NCBI RefSeq assembly: GCF_017487345.1
Contig: NZ_CP062006.1
Location: forward strand, 1,990,001 to 2,054,000
Length of the DNA: 64,000 bases
Origin: Brevundimonas pondensis
GTDB lineage: Bacteria; Pseudomonadota; Alphaproteobacteria; Caulobacterales; Caulobacteraceae
Direction: 5' to 3'
Of this stretch, positions 7,932 through 16,826 are shown piece after piece. Every line of letters begins with the position of its first letter. Within the stretch, counting starts at the first letter, position 1. Both the position numbers and the translations under genes were made by a program. The notes under the pieces are model-generated. The model was given only the letters and a program-made list of their open reading frames with translations. It was not told where the DNA came from and ran no database searches.

Positions 7932-9329
7932 TCAGACGCCGTCCAGCACTTCGCCGTGCAGGTGAGCGTCCAGACCTTCGGATTCCTGCTCGTCGGTGAC
8001 GCGCAGGCCCGTGGTGTACTTGCAGATCAGCAGGATGATCAGTGTGCCGACCGCGCTCCACAGGATGGTCCAGACCAGCCCCAGCGCCTGGGCTCCGATG
8101 TTGGCCCCTTCGGACAGGCTGTTGATCGCCGTGGAGGCAAAGACGCCGGTCAGCAAGGCGCCGACCAGACCGCCCGCGCCGTGCAGGCCGAAGGCGTCCA
8201 GGCTGTCGTCATACCTGAGCAGCTTCTTCAGCCAGACCGACGAGACATAGCAGGCCGGACCGGCGATCAGGCCGATGATGACCGCGCCCTTGGGATCGAC
8301 AAAGCCCGCCGCCGGGGTGATGGCGACCAGACCCGCAACCACGCCCGACAGAACGCCGATCAGCGACCACTTCTTCTTGTAGACCACCTCGACGAACTTC
8401 CAGGCCAGCGAAGCTGCAGCCGCCGCCAGCAGGGTGTTGATCAGGGCTGCGCCCATCAGGCCGTTGGCCGCCCCCGCTGAACCGGCGTTGAAGCCGATCC
8501 AGCCGACCAGCAGCAGCGAGGCGCCGATCATGGTCAGAACGGGGTTGTGCGCCGTGATGGGCTCGACGCCGTAGCCCTTCCTCGGCCCGAGGAACAGGGC
8601 GCAGACCAGACCCGCCACGCCCGAGTTGACGTGCACCACCGCGCCACCGGCGAAGTCGAGCACGCCCTGCGCCCCCAGGAAGCCGCCGCCCCAGACCCAG
8701 TGGGCGATCGGCGCATAGACCACCAGCGACCACAGGGCCGTGAACAGCAGCATGCCCGAGTACTTCAGCCGCTCGGCGAAGGCGCCGGTGATCAGCGCCG
8801 GGGTGATGATGGCGAAGGTCAGCTGGAACGACACCCAGAGGAACTCGGGGATGCCCGGCAGCAGGCTGTGGGCCGTGTCCACCGTCACCCCGTTCAGGAA
8901 CAGGGCGTCCAGGCTGCCGATGTACTGATTGACTCCGGCGTCGCCGTTCGTCCCGAAGGCGATGGTATAGCCGGCGATGAACCAGGTCAGCGACACCACC
9001 GCGAAGGCGGCGACCGACTGGGTGATCGTGGCGATCACGTTTTTGCGGCGCACCATGCCGCCGTAGAAGAGCGCCAGACCCGGCAGGGTCATCAACAGGA
9101 CCAGGGCAGTGGAGGTCCCCAGCCAGGCCGTGCCCGCCGCATCCAGCTCCAGCGGAACCTGATGTGAAAACAGCGCCGGAGCAGGCTCCGACGCTGTTAC
9201 AGCGGCACTGGCGATGTTGGCGACGGCGGCGGCGTCAGGCGCTGCGAGCGCCGCTCCCACCGCGAACAATCCGCCGGTTAGACAAAGCAGGGCGAGAAGC
9301 CCCGGTAAGCTGTTCTTGAACTGCGTCAT
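7932..9329 (-). CDS. amt: Ammonium transporter, Amt family
   Basis: A 465-residue inner membrane channel for ammonium. It has a cleavable leader (residues about 1-30), a poorly conserved 30-residue loop, then the 11-helix Amt fold starting WLGTSTALVLLMTLPGLALFYGG. Signature stretches include FAGGAVVHVNSGVAGLV and DAFGLHGAGGLVGALLTGVF, which hold the conserved pore histidines. The usual partner glnK (P-II) is not next to it. The upstream 210 bases are unusually AT-rich and contain short inverted repeats. Confidence 0.95.
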   Translation of the reverse strand: MTQFKNSLPGLLALLCLTGGLFAVGAALAAPDAAAVANIASAAVTASEPAPALFSHQVPLELDAAGTAWLGTSTALVLLMTLPGLALFYGGMVRRKNVIATITQSVAAFAVVSLTWFIAGYTIAFGTNGDAGVNQYIGSLDALFLNGVTVDTAHSLLPGIPEFLWVSFQLTFAIITPALITGAFAERLKYSGMLLFTALWSLVVYAPIAHWVWGGGFLGAQGVLDFAGGAVVHVNSGVAGLVCALFLGPRKGYGVEPITAHNPVLTMIGASLLLVGWIGFNAGSAGAANGLMGAALINTLLAAAAASLAWKFVEVVYKKKWSLIGVLSGVVAGLVAITPAAGFVDPKGAVIIGLIAGPACYVSSVWLKKLLRYDDSLDAFGLHGAGGLVGALLTGVFASTAINSLSEGANIGAQALGLVWTILWSAVGTLIILLICKYTTGLRVTDEQESEGLDAHLHGEVLDGV

Positions 9330-9394
9330 GCGCGTATCCCCTCATGCGTTTCGCAGTTGCGAAGATTTTATTGCAATTGCGAGACTGACAAGAG

Positions 9395-9411
9395 CAATTC
9401 GTGAGGAATTG
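9395..9411. promoter_or_regulatory. Inverted repeat upstream of amt
   Basis: Perfect CAATTC-N5-GAATTG inverted repeat in the AT-rich region before amt. Near it, at about 9351-9364, is the near-palindrome TTCGCAGTTGCGAA and, at 9370-9382, the related ATTGCAATTGCGA. They could be operators; the regulator is unknown. Confidence 0.35.
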
Positions 9412-9541
9412 AAAAAATATTCGCACACAAGCCGCGAAACAGGCTTCATATGAGTGAAAATTGCAAATTTATGCCAAATTCAGGAAAATACGCTCCTGTC
9501 ATATACCACCACGGCATAAACCATCCTGCCTCGCGCCGCCG

Positions 9542-10318
9542 TCAGACGACAGCGGATCTCTCGGGAACGGATGGCAGGCCCCACAGATCGAACAGTCTGG
9601 ACCGGACCTCCGCCATCAAGGGCTGATAATGGGCTTCGGCCATGATGACGGACCGATAGTCGCCGTCGGCGACCCGCGCACTGCCATAGGCTTCATAGGC
9701 CGGCGAGCGCTTGCCTGATCGTTCCGCATCATCCGGGTACAGCCGCTCGACGCCGATATCCAGGCCCTGCTCCCGCACCTGCTCGATCTCCTGCAGCAAG
9801 GGCGCATACCGTGCCATGGCCGCCTCTTTGCGCTTCCTTGCGATGCTGTCCAACCAGAGCTCCCGTACCGGCGCGGACAGAGCCTCCCCCGTCGCCGGCG
9901 CGGTCAGGCGTCGTACAGACTGACCTTGCGCGGACAGACCCTCAACCACCATCGTCGCAAGACAGCAGGCCGCGTCGTGCATGGGATTATAGCCGTCGCG
10001 CGCATCCGAAACGATCAGACCGATCCCCAGCGTCAAGGCCGCGCACGCGATCTTGTCGCCAGCCTCGACGAAGGGCGCGGGGTCGCGGGCCAGAAGCGCG
10101 GCATACCAATCGCGATCAGCCATATGACCGAACAGAGGCCCCGTCGTCGCCCCCGCTCGCGCCACACAGTCGCGCGAGTACTCGATCCGCCCCTGCCCCG
10201 TTCCGCCAGACCCGTCCGTCAGAACGCAGACCGTGGGGCGCTCAAGTTCAAGCCAATGATGGAGGCGCAGTTCGTGACCTGGATGGCCGATCAACAGCAT
10301 GGCCCGCTCACCGGTCAT
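9542..10318 (-). CDS. PIG-L/LmbE-like deacetylase homologue with altered motif
   Basis: A 258-residue protein starting MTGERAMLLIGHPGHELRLH. The position of the usual AHPDDE zinc motif of PIG-L deacetylases reads GHPGHE, and a later NPMHDAAC could supply the second metal site. The replaced aspartates mean that catalysis, if any, differs from MshB-type enzymes. It overlaps the end of the glycosyltransferase gene upstream by 11 bases (start 10318 with GGAG before it), so the two are co-translated and probably act on the same glycan. Confidence 0.6.
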   Translation of the reverse strand: MTGERAMLLIGHPGHELRLHHWLELERPTVCVLTDGSGGTGQGRIEYSRDCVARAGATTGPLFGHMADRDWYAALLARDPAPFVEAGDKIACAALTLGIGLIVSDARDGYNPMHDAACCLATMVVEGLSAQGQSVRRLTAPATGEALSAPVRELWLDSIARKRKEAAMARYAPLLQEIEQVREQGLDIGVERLYPDDAERSGKRSPAYEAYGSARVADGDYRSVIMAEAHYQPLMAEVRSRLFDLWGLPSVPERSAVV

Positions 10319-11504
10319 CTTGCGCTCCACCCCGGGCGGCAAGAGCGTCGATCTGCTCTCGCAGTTCGACTCCCAGCGCCTCGATCTGTCGCTTCAGCCG
10401 AACGCGCTGCTTTTCACCGGCTGCTTCCAGCCTGGCTCCGACCCGGCTGATTTCTTCGTTCCAGTCCGGCGCCCATCGCTTTTCCGTCGCCAATCGCCGC
10501 CACGGTCTTTCTGTCGGGGTCGGCAACCAGTCCTCAAGCAAGGCGGCGTTATGAAGCGCCAACTCTGCCGGGCTCGCTGTAACCCCCTCCTTGACGGCGG
10601 CCTCGTAAAGCGCGGTCATGTCTTGCACATAGCCCGTCAGATCGGCCGAAACGCGGACCTGTCGCGCCACCTCCCGAGCATCCTCGGGATCATAGTCGTC
10701 CAGCGCCGCCGCCATCTCCTGTTCCGTCACGGGCCGGACCAGCATTGCAGCGCCGAGGTTCTGTCGCCGCCATTCCGGCCAACGCGCGCTGGTCAGCATC
10801 CCCGCCGCCCCGCGACCGTCCGCGACCACCACGGCGCACCCTATCGCCGCCGCCTCCAGCGCCATGCGTGCAGTGGCGAAGACGACATCAAAGGCCGGAA
10901 GGACGTCTTCGATGGCCGCGCTGACCTGTCCTACGCCGGGCCCCATCTCCACGACTTCGACGCCGCGCGCCTTGCAGGCGGCGATCACCGCCTGGCGTTG
11001 TTCCTTGGTCTTGGTCAGAAGCAGGGCCCGCTTCGGCCTGGACGGCAGGGGCGGGCGCTCGACGAAGCGCAAAAGATCCACAGGATTATAGACCACGGAC
11101 AGCCGCGCCGCCGGCGCGCCATCCGCCAGACAGCGCTGGCGGCACAGGGCGTCGACCGCAACATACCGACGAACCTGCGGGTGCAGGATGGGGGCCTCCT
11201 GGGCGAATCGCGCGCTGTGGCAGACATGGACGACCGGCGTCTCGGGAAAGGCTGTCATGGCCATCAGGGCGGGGGTCGAATGCTGGGCGTGAATGACGTC
11301 CGGACGAAATGGCACACCCGCCAGACGATCCGTGATCACATGCCCCCTCACCCGCATCTTCTCGGCCTGTTCGCCCAGGGCCGGCGCATAGACGACGACG
11401 TCGTGGCCGGCGCGTCTCAATCCATCCGCCGCCAGCTCCGCTGCAACTTCCGATCCGCTGAAACGGGCCAGACGCATGTTCGTGATCAGTACCCGCAAGG
11501 CCAT
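10308..11504 (-). CDS. Glycosyltransferase-like protein (GT4-type fold)
   Basis: A 398-residue protein with the two-domain layout of GT-B glycosyltransferases: MALRVLITNMRLARFSGSEV and HDVVVYAPALG at the N terminus, PDVIHAQHSTP, then a second Rossmann-like part with VYNPVDLLRF and DVVFATARMALEAAAIGCAVVVAD. The classical E-x7-E motif is only approximate. The last 60 residues are a charged helical tail. Acceptor and donor sugars are unknown. It is translationally coupled to the PIG-L-like gene. Confidence 0.7.
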   Translation of the reverse strand: MALRVLITNMRLARFSGSEVAAELAADGLRRAGHDVVVYAPALGEQAEKMRVRGHVITDRLAGVPFRPDVIHAQHSTPALMAMTAFPETPVVHVCHSARFAQEAPILHPQVRRYVAVDALCRQRCLADGAPAARLSVVYNPVDLLRFVERPPLPSRPKRALLLTKTKEQRQAVIAACKARGVEVVEMGPGVGQVSAAIEDVLPAFDVVFATARMALEAAAIGCAVVVADGRGAAGMLTSARWPEWRRQNLGAAMLVRPVTEQEMAAALDDYDPEDAREVARQVRVSADLTGYVQDMTALYEAAVKEGVTASPAELALHNAALLEDWLPTPTERPWRRLATEKRWAPDWNEEISRVGARLEAAGEKQRVRLKRQIEALGVELREQIDALAARGGAQDDR

Positions 11505-11685
11505 TCTCCAGCTCGGACGCCCGGGTTAGGCGAAGCCTTCATCGCCAGCAAGCCGATCCTGCGCTCCCGCCGATCCGCCTCAAATGCGCGACATAAGGTC
11601 CGGTACGTCCCGCTTTACAGCCTTTTACGACCTGGCGCCGCGCACCCCGCCTAGACTGTCCGGCGATCCGATCCTCGAGGCCGCC

Positions 11686-11886
11686 ATGAATCCCCAGCTT
11701 TCGCCCGACGACGCCCATCTGAACCAGTTGTGGCGCGAAACCTTCGGCCAGCCCTTGCCGCTGATCGGCGCACCAGAGATCACCCGCCGCATCCTGCGTC
11801 AGAACGGCGTCCCGGACAGCGCGCTCCATCGCCCGGTTACGGACGAGGTCAAACCCGCGCGCGCCCCGAGGGGGTCAACTCAATAG
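11686..11886 (+). CDS. Small hypothetical protein
   Basis: A 66-residue soluble protein, MNPQLSPDDAHLNQLWRETFG, with PEITRRILRQNG in the middle. I do not recognise a family. The ATG at 11686 has GAGG at 11677-11680, which supports it over an in-frame ATG at 11584. It is isolated between the glycosyltransferase promoter side and tRNA-Ser. Confidence 0.55.
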   Translation: MNPQLSPDDAHLNQLWRETFGQPLPLIGAPEITRRILRQNGVPDSALHRPVTDEVKPARAPRGSTQ

Positions 11887-11908
11887 CGCTATAATGCAGG
11901 GAAAGTTC

Positions 11909-12000
11909 TGGCGGAGACGGAGGGATTCGAACCCTCGGTACCCCTTACAGGGTACGACGATTTAGCAAACCGTTGCCTTCAGCCACTCGGCCACGTCTCC
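11909..12000 (-). tRNA. tRNA-Ser(GCT)
   Basis: Long class II tRNA of 92 bases with encoded CCA at 11911-11909, acceptor stem GGAGACG/CGTCTCC, TTCGAAT loop and anticodon GCT in the loop TTTGCTAAA. The long variable arm reads GTACCC..GGGTAC. Confidence 0.97.
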
Positions 12001-12011
12001 GGCAGGCGGCG

Positions 12012-12040
12012 TGGATAGCGGGTCCTTTGACGGCGCGCAA
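12012..12040 (-). promoter_or_regulatory. tRNA-Ser promoter
   Basis: On the minus strand TTGCGCG (-35), 14-base spacer, GCTATCCA (-10), ending 11 bases before the tRNA. It resembles the Caulobacter housekeeping pattern TTGACGS / GCTANAWC. Confidence 0.6.
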
Positions 12041-12060
12041 CCGGGGACCTGCAATACAGT

Positions 12061-12072
12061 CGCGTTAACGCG
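12061..12072. promoter_or_regulatory. Palindrome CGCGTTAACGCG upstream of hfsE
   Basis: A perfect 12-base palindrome centred on TTAA, 65 bases before the hfsE start. TTAA is the half-site of the cell-cycle regulator CtrA; a full TTAA-N7-TTAA site is not present here. Confidence 0.3.
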
Positions 12073-12137
12073 CCATAGATGGCGAATGTGGAAGGAAATA
12101 TGAGATAACTCCGCTTCTGGAAGCCGCTCTCACCCCT

Positions 12138-13697
12138 ATGACGTCCGCCGAATCCTTCTTTCCAACGCCCGCAGACGGCGCCGATGTCGAAACGCGACGC
12201 GCGCGGGCCAAAGAAGCGCGCCTGCATGATTCGACGTCCGCCGTCGGCAAGGCCCGACGCGGTCCTTTCCGTCCGGAGCTGTGGCTGAACACGCGTCAGC
12301 GCGAGGCGGCGCGGCTGCGCGTCTTCTATTTTCGAGGTTTCGACATTGTCGGCGTGTGGATCGCCGCCCTGGCCGCAGGGGCCCTGGCGACGGACGCCCC
12401 CCTGTTGTCAGCGCGCGCGACCGATGCCGCGCCCTTCGTGGTCGGCGCCGTGGTTGTTCTGGCCCTGTTGCGCTCGCTTGAGCTCTACCGCTTCGCCAAG
12501 GGGCAAGGTCTGCTGCGCCATCTCGTCGCCGTCGCGGGCGTCGTCACGGGCGGCGGCCTCGCCGTCTGCGCCACCGGCGCCATCGTGCATGGCGGCGACG
12601 CGCCCTGGAGAGCCTATGGCGGCTGGGCTCTGGCGACCCTCGCGACGCTTGGCGTACTGCACGCTGTCTGGAGCAGCCTGATCGCGAACTGGCGACGCCG
12701 CGGAGCCCTGACGCCGAACATCGCCGTAGTCGGCGCCACCCGCCACGCCGAGAACCTCATCCACGAAGCCCTGCAACGTCGCGACCTCAATGTTCTGGGA
12801 GTCTTCGATGATCGTCTGGCCCGCTCGCCGTCCAGCGTCCAGGGCGTTCCGGTGCTGGGCGAGGTCGACGCCCTGCTGAACCACCGTCTGACCCCCTATG
12901 TCGACCGCATCGTTCTGGCCATTGACCCGCGCGCCGAAGCGCGCGTGCGTGACCTGACCGCGCGTCTGTCCGTGCTGCCGGTGCGCCTGACCCTTCTGGT
13001 AGACCCCCGAGCCGTCGAACAGCGTAACGCCGTGCTGGAAGACCTCGCCAGCGCTCCGTTCGCCCCTCTGGACGGGGGGCCGACCCCGGATCGCCGCGCC
13101 TTCAACAAGCGCCTCCAGGACATCGTCCTCGGTTCGGTCGGTCTTGCGCTTCTGGCGCCCCTGCTGCTCCTGATCGCCCTGCTCGTCAGGCTCGACAGCC
13201 CGGGCCCGGCCCTGTTCCGCCAGCGCCGTCACGGCTTCAACCAGGAAGAGATCGTGGTGTGGAAATTCCGCACCATGCGCCATGAGGCCGCCGACGCCAC
13301 CGCCAGCCGCCAAGTTACGGCCGACGACGATCGCGTCACGCGCATCGGTCGTTTCCTGCGCGCCAGCAGCCTGGACGAACTGCCGCAGCTGCTAAACGTC
13401 CTGCGCGGCGAAATGTCTCTGGTCGGCCCGCGTCCCCATGCCATCGGCATGAAGACCGGGGAGACTGAATCCGCGCGCCTGGTCGCCGACTACGCCCATC
13501 GCCACCGCATCAAGCCGGGCATGACCGGTTGGGCCGCCATCAAGGGGTCACGCGGCCCCATGCACACGGCGGCCGAGGTTCGTCGTCGCGTTCAACTGGA
13601 CATCGACTACATCGAGCGCCAGTCCTTCTGGCTGGACCTCAGGGTCATCCTCATCACCATTCCTGTGTTGCTCGGCGACCGGATGTCGGTACGCTGA
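12138..13697 (+). CDS. hfsE: Polyprenyl-phosphate sugar phosphotransferase (HfsE-like)
   Basis: A 519-residue inner membrane initiating transferase that puts the first sugar-phosphate on undecaprenyl phosphate for holdfast polysaccharide. Four hydrophobic segments lie at about residues 75-180, a CoA-binding-like nucleotide fold at about 195-310 (NIAVVGATRHAENLI), and the catalytic bacterial sugar transferase domain at 325-515 with KRLQDIVLGSVGLALLAPLL, VWKFRTM, SLDELPQLLNVLRGEMSLVG split as SLDELPQLLNV and GEMSLVGPRP. It is the first gene of a tightly overlapping run; its stop shares one base with the flippase start. Named by position and family. Confidence 0.88.
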   Translation: MTSAESFFPTPADGADVETRRARAKEARLHDSTSAVGKARRGPFRPELWLNTRQREAARLRVFYFRGFDIVGVWIAALAAGALATDAPLLSARATDAAPFVVGAVVVLALLRSLELYRFAKGQGLLRHLVAVAGVVTGGGLAVCATGAIVHGGDAPWRAYGGWALATLATLGVLHAVWSSLIANWRRRGALTPNIAVVGATRHAENLIHEALQRRDLNVLGVFDDRLARSPSSVQGVPVLGEVDALLNHRLTPYVDRIVLAIDPRAEARVRDLTARLSVLPVRLTLLVDPRAVEQRNAVLEDLASAPFAPLDGGPTPDRRAFNKRLQDIVLGSVGLALLAPLLLLIALLVRLDSPGPALFRQRRHGFNQEEIVVWKFRTMRHEAADATASRQVTADDDRVTRIGRFLRASSLDELPQLLNVLRGEMSLVGPRPHAIGMKTGETESARLVADYAHRHRIKPGMTGWAAIKGSRGPMHTAAEVRRRVQLDIDYIERQSFWLDLRVILITIPVLLGDRMSVR

Positions 13698-15148
13698 TGT
13701 TCTGGCGCGGCGTACTGGGCTATCTGCCCGCCAATATCCTGCAGGGCGTGATCGGTTTTCTGACGATCATCGTCTTCACCCGTCTTCTCAGCGCCGAGGA
13801 TTACGGGCGTTACGCCCTGGCCCTGTCCGTCATGACTTTGGCCCATGTGGCGACCTTCAGCTGGCTGGAGGCCGCCATGGCGCGCTTCTGGGCGGCCCAG
13901 CGCGAAGGCGCCGACATGGCCAGCCACTTCGCCAGCCTGTATCGCACCGCCTTCATCGTCACGGCCGCTTTCCTGCCCGTGGTCGGCCTGGCGGTCTGGC
14001 TGTGGCCCATGCCGGACGCCTTCCGCTTTCCTCTGGCCGTCGCCCTGATCGGCATCCCGGTGCGCTGCTTCGCCAAGCTGGCGCAAGAGCGCTATCGCGC
14101 GGCGGGCGAGGTTCGCAAGGCGGCCACCCTCGACATCTGGAACGGCGTCGCCGGTTTCATTGTCGGGGCCGTGTTCGCCCTGGCCGGCGCGGGCGGCGCA
14201 TCGCCGCTGGCGGGTCTGCTGATCGCGCCGCTGATGGCCATGCCCTTCTTCCTGCCAGGCGAATTGCGCGAAGCGCGGCAAGGCGTGGTGGATGTCCAAC
14301 GGCTCAAGACCTATGCCGTCTACGGCTATCCGATCGCCGCCTCCCTGGGTCTGGCGGTGGTTCTGGCCTCGACCGACCGATTCCTGCTGGCCCTCTTCCT
14401 CGATGAGGCGGCGGTCGGCGCCTACCACGCAGGTTACAGCATCGCGAACCGGACCCTGGACGTGCTGTTCATCTGGCTCGGCACGGCGGGCACGCCAGCC
14501 CTGGTCATGGCCCTGGAACGCGGCGGACGCGATCAGCTGACCGCCGCCGCCCGCGAGCAGGCCTCGACCCTGGTCCTGATCGGCCTGCCCGCCGCCGTCG
14601 GCGTGGCCCTGGTGGCCCGCCCGTTGTCGGAGTTCATGATCGGCGAGAACCTGCGCGAGGCCGCCATCCTGGTCACCCCCTGGATCGCCCTGTCGGCCTT
14701 CCTGTCCGGCGTAACCGTCTATTATTTCCACCAGGCCTTCACCCTGGGCCGCCGCACCGGATGGCTGCTGCTGGCCATGAGCGTTCCAGCCCTGACCAAT
14801 GTGGCGCTGAATCTCCTGCTGATCCCCCGCTTCGGGGTTCTGGGCGCCGCCTGGGCCACCGCCGCCAGCTTCGCGGTCGGCTTGATCGCATCCATGTCCA
14901 TCGGCCGCCGCATCCTGCCCTTGCCTGTTCCCTGGAACGCCCTCGTCCGCTGCAGTCTGGCGGCAGGCGTCATGGCCGTCGTCGTCTGGGTCCTGCCCCC
15001 TATCGGCGGTTTTACGGAGCTGATGCTGGACGCCTCGGTCGGCGCGGCCGTCTATGGCGCCTGCGCCTGGGGCCTGAACGCCGGCGGCGTCCGCGACCTC
15101 GCCCGCCGCCTGGTCGGCGCCATGCGCGCGCGGAGGGCGACCGCATGA
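13697..15148 (+). CDS. hfsF: Polysaccharide flippase (HfsF/Wzx-like)
   Basis: A 483-residue, 12-14 helix membrane protein of the MATE/Wzx fold (MFWRGVLGYLPANILQGVIG at the start, VFTRLLSAEDYGRYALALS). It should move lipid-linked holdfast repeat units across the inner membrane. The start ATG at 13697 overlaps the hfsE stop as TGATG; a longer frame from 13529 would run into hfsE and is rejected. The end overlaps the next gene by ATGA. Confidence 0.88.
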   Translation: MFWRGVLGYLPANILQGVIGFLTIIVFTRLLSAEDYGRYALALSVMTLAHVATFSWLEAAMARFWAAQREGADMASHFASLYRTAFIVTAAFLPVVGLAVWLWPMPDAFRFPLAVALIGIPVRCFAKLAQERYRAAGEVRKAATLDIWNGVAGFIVGAVFALAGAGGASPLAGLLIAPLMAMPFFLPGELREARQGVVDVQRLKTYAVYGYPIAASLGLAVVLASTDRFLLALFLDEAAVGAYHAGYSIANRTLDVLFIWLGTAGTPALVMALERGGRDQLTAAAREQASTLVLIGLPAAVGVALVARPLSEFMIGENLREAAILVTPWIALSAFLSGVTVYYFHQAFTLGRRTGWLLLAMSVPALTNVALNLLLIPRFGVLGAAWATAASFAVGLIASMSIGRRILPLPVPWNALVRCSLAAGVMAVVVWVLPPIGGFTELMLDASVGAAVYGACAWGLNAGGVRDLARRLVGAMRARRATA

Positions 15149-16086
15149 CCAGCAACGCCGCCCAGCTGCACGACAACTCCGCCTGGACCAGGGCCCAGCC
15201 CGCCCTGTCGGTACTGATCCCCTTCCTGCGCGACGATCCCGCGAGCCTGCTGACCCTCCTCGACCGCGAAGGCGCCGCCCTGAACGGCCAGGTCGAGCTG
15301 GTCCTGCTGGACGACGGCACGGCCGATATGGCCCTGACCGCCCGTCTCACGGCCCAGATCGACGCCCTGGCCCTGCCGGCCCGCCTTATCACCCTGGCCG
15401 CCAACGAGGGCCGTTCCATCGGCCGCAACCGCCTGGCCTCGGTCGCGCGCGGGGCCAGCCTGCTGTTCCTCGACAGCGACATGCGGCCCGACCACGACCA
15501 CTTCCTGCAGACCTGGGCGCGGCTGACGGGCGAACAGGCGCCGGCCGTGGCTTTCGGCGGCTTCTCCTTGTTGCAAGCCCCCGACGACGCCCGCTTCGCC
15601 GTGCATCGCCAGATGGCCGCGCGTTCGGACTGCCTGTCCCATGACCAGCGCGCCCTGCAGCCCGAGAAGCATGTCTTCACGTCCAATCTTCTGGTCCGCC
15701 GCGACGTCTTCGACGCCGAGGCCTTCGACCCCGGCTTCTCCGGCTGGGGCTGGGAGGACGTGGAATGGGCCATGCGCGTCTCGCGCCGCTTCGAGGTCGT
15801 GCATCTGGACAACCCGGCCACCCACATGGGCCTGGACACGGTCGAGACCCTGGCCGCCAAGTACGAACAGTCGGCGCCCAACTTCGCGCGCGTCGTCGCC
15901 CGCCATCCTGACTTCGTGGCCGCCTACCCGAGCTATCGCGTGGCGAAGGCCCTGAAGGCCGTGCCGGGCCTGAAGGGGATCCGCCCCCTGTTCAAGCGGG
16001 CCGCACGCCTCTCCGCCCTGCCGGTCCCCCTGCGCGCCTTCAGTCTGCGGCTCTACCGCGCCGCCCTCTATGCGGAGGCGATATGA
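15145..16086 (+). CDS. hfsG: Family 2 glycosyltransferase (HfsG-like)
   Basis: A 313-residue GT2 enzyme. LSVLIPFLRDDPASLLTLLD begins the GT-A fold, LLFLDSDMRPDHD carries the DxD metal motif, and GWGWEDVEWAMR is the ED acceptor/base motif common to GT2/GT7-like transferases. Starts at the ATGA overlap with the flippase gene. Position third in the locus corresponds to Caulobacter HfsG, a putative N-acetylglucosaminyl-type transferase. Confidence 0.85.
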   Translation: MTSNAAQLHDNSAWTRAQPALSVLIPFLRDDPASLLTLLDREGAALNGQVELVLLDDGTADMALTARLTAQIDALALPARLITLAANEGRSIGRNRLASVARGASLLFLDSDMRPDHDHFLQTWARLTGEQAPAVAFGGFSLLQAPDDARFAVHRQMAARSDCLSHDQRALQPEKHVFTSNLLVRRDVFDAEAFDPGFSGWGWEDVEWAMRVSRRFEVVHLDNPATHMGLDTVETLAAKYEQSAPNFARVVARHPDFVAAYPSYRVAKALKAVPGLKGIRPLFKRAARLSALPVPLRAFSLRLYRAALYAEAI

Positions 16087-16826
16087 TACAACCCTACACG
16101 CCAGACGTCAGTCTCAAGGGTAAGCTGCGTCGTCGCTTCGCTCGCCTGACGCATCGCCGCCCGGTGCGCCTGAACCTGACCCGTCCGACCATCAGCTTCA
16201 CCTTCGACGACATCCCCGCCAACGCCGGACAAGCCGGAGCTTCGGCGCTGGAAGCCCAAGGAGCACGCGGGACCTTCTACGTCTGCGCCGGCCTGTTCGG
16301 ACAGGAGGGCCACATGGGACGCTTCGCCGACGCGAGCGAGATCAGCGACCTGATCCGTCGCGGACACGAGGTCGCTGGCCATACCTTCAATCACCTGGAC
16401 TGCCACCGTACGCCCGAGGCGGATCTGACCTTTGACCTGGACGCCAACGATGCGGCCCTGCGCGGACTGGGCGCCGCCCCCATCCACTTCGCCTACCCCT
16501 ATGGTGAGGTCTCGCCGCGCGCCAAGGCCCTGCTGGCCGGGCGCTACAGTTCACTGCGCGGCGTGCACAAGGCTCTGGTTCACGACGGCGACGACCTCAA
16601 CCAGCTGCCGGGCGTCGGCATCGAAGGCCCCGACGGCGAAGGCGTCGCCCGCCGCTGGATCAACCGCGCCGCAGCCGAGAACGCGTGGCTGATCCTCTAC
16701 ACCCACGACGTGCGCGAAGCTCACTCGTCCTGGGGCTGCACGCCCGACGCCCTGTCGCGTCTGATCACCCACGCCCAGGACGCCGGCTGCGATGTCCGCA
16801 CCGTCGGCGAGGTGCTGGCTGCATGA
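16083..16826 (+). CDS. hfsH: Polysaccharide deacetylase (HfsH-like)
   Basis: A 247-residue NodB-fold (CE4) deacetylase: ISFTFDDIP (metal/base Asp pair), GHTFNHLDC (HxxxH metal motif), YPYGEVSP and LILYTHDV. Holdfast deacetylation makes the polysaccharide adhesive and cohesive in Caulobacter, so this gene probably sets adhesion. No signal peptide, consistent with cytoplasmic action on lipid-linked units. ATGA overlaps on both sides couple its translation to hfsG and the following glycosyltransferase. Confidence 0.87.
   Translation: MIQPYTPDVSLKGKLRRRFARLTHRRPVRLNLTRPTISFTFDDIPANAGQAGASALEAQGARGTFYVCAGLFGQEGHMGRFADASEISDLIRRGHEVAGHTFNHLDCHRTPEADLTFDLDANDAALRGLGAAPIHFAYPYGEVSPRAKALLAGRYSSLRGVHKALVHDGDDLNQLPGVGIEGPDGEGVARRWINRAAAENAWLILYTHDVREAHSSWGCTPDALSRLITHAQDAGCDVRTVGEVLAA

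Noticed and set aside
9450..9480. Sigma-54 promoter before amt (TGGCAT...TTGC on the minus strand)
   Set aside because: The GG and GC elements are 9 rather than 10 bases apart, so it does not fit the invariant spacing.
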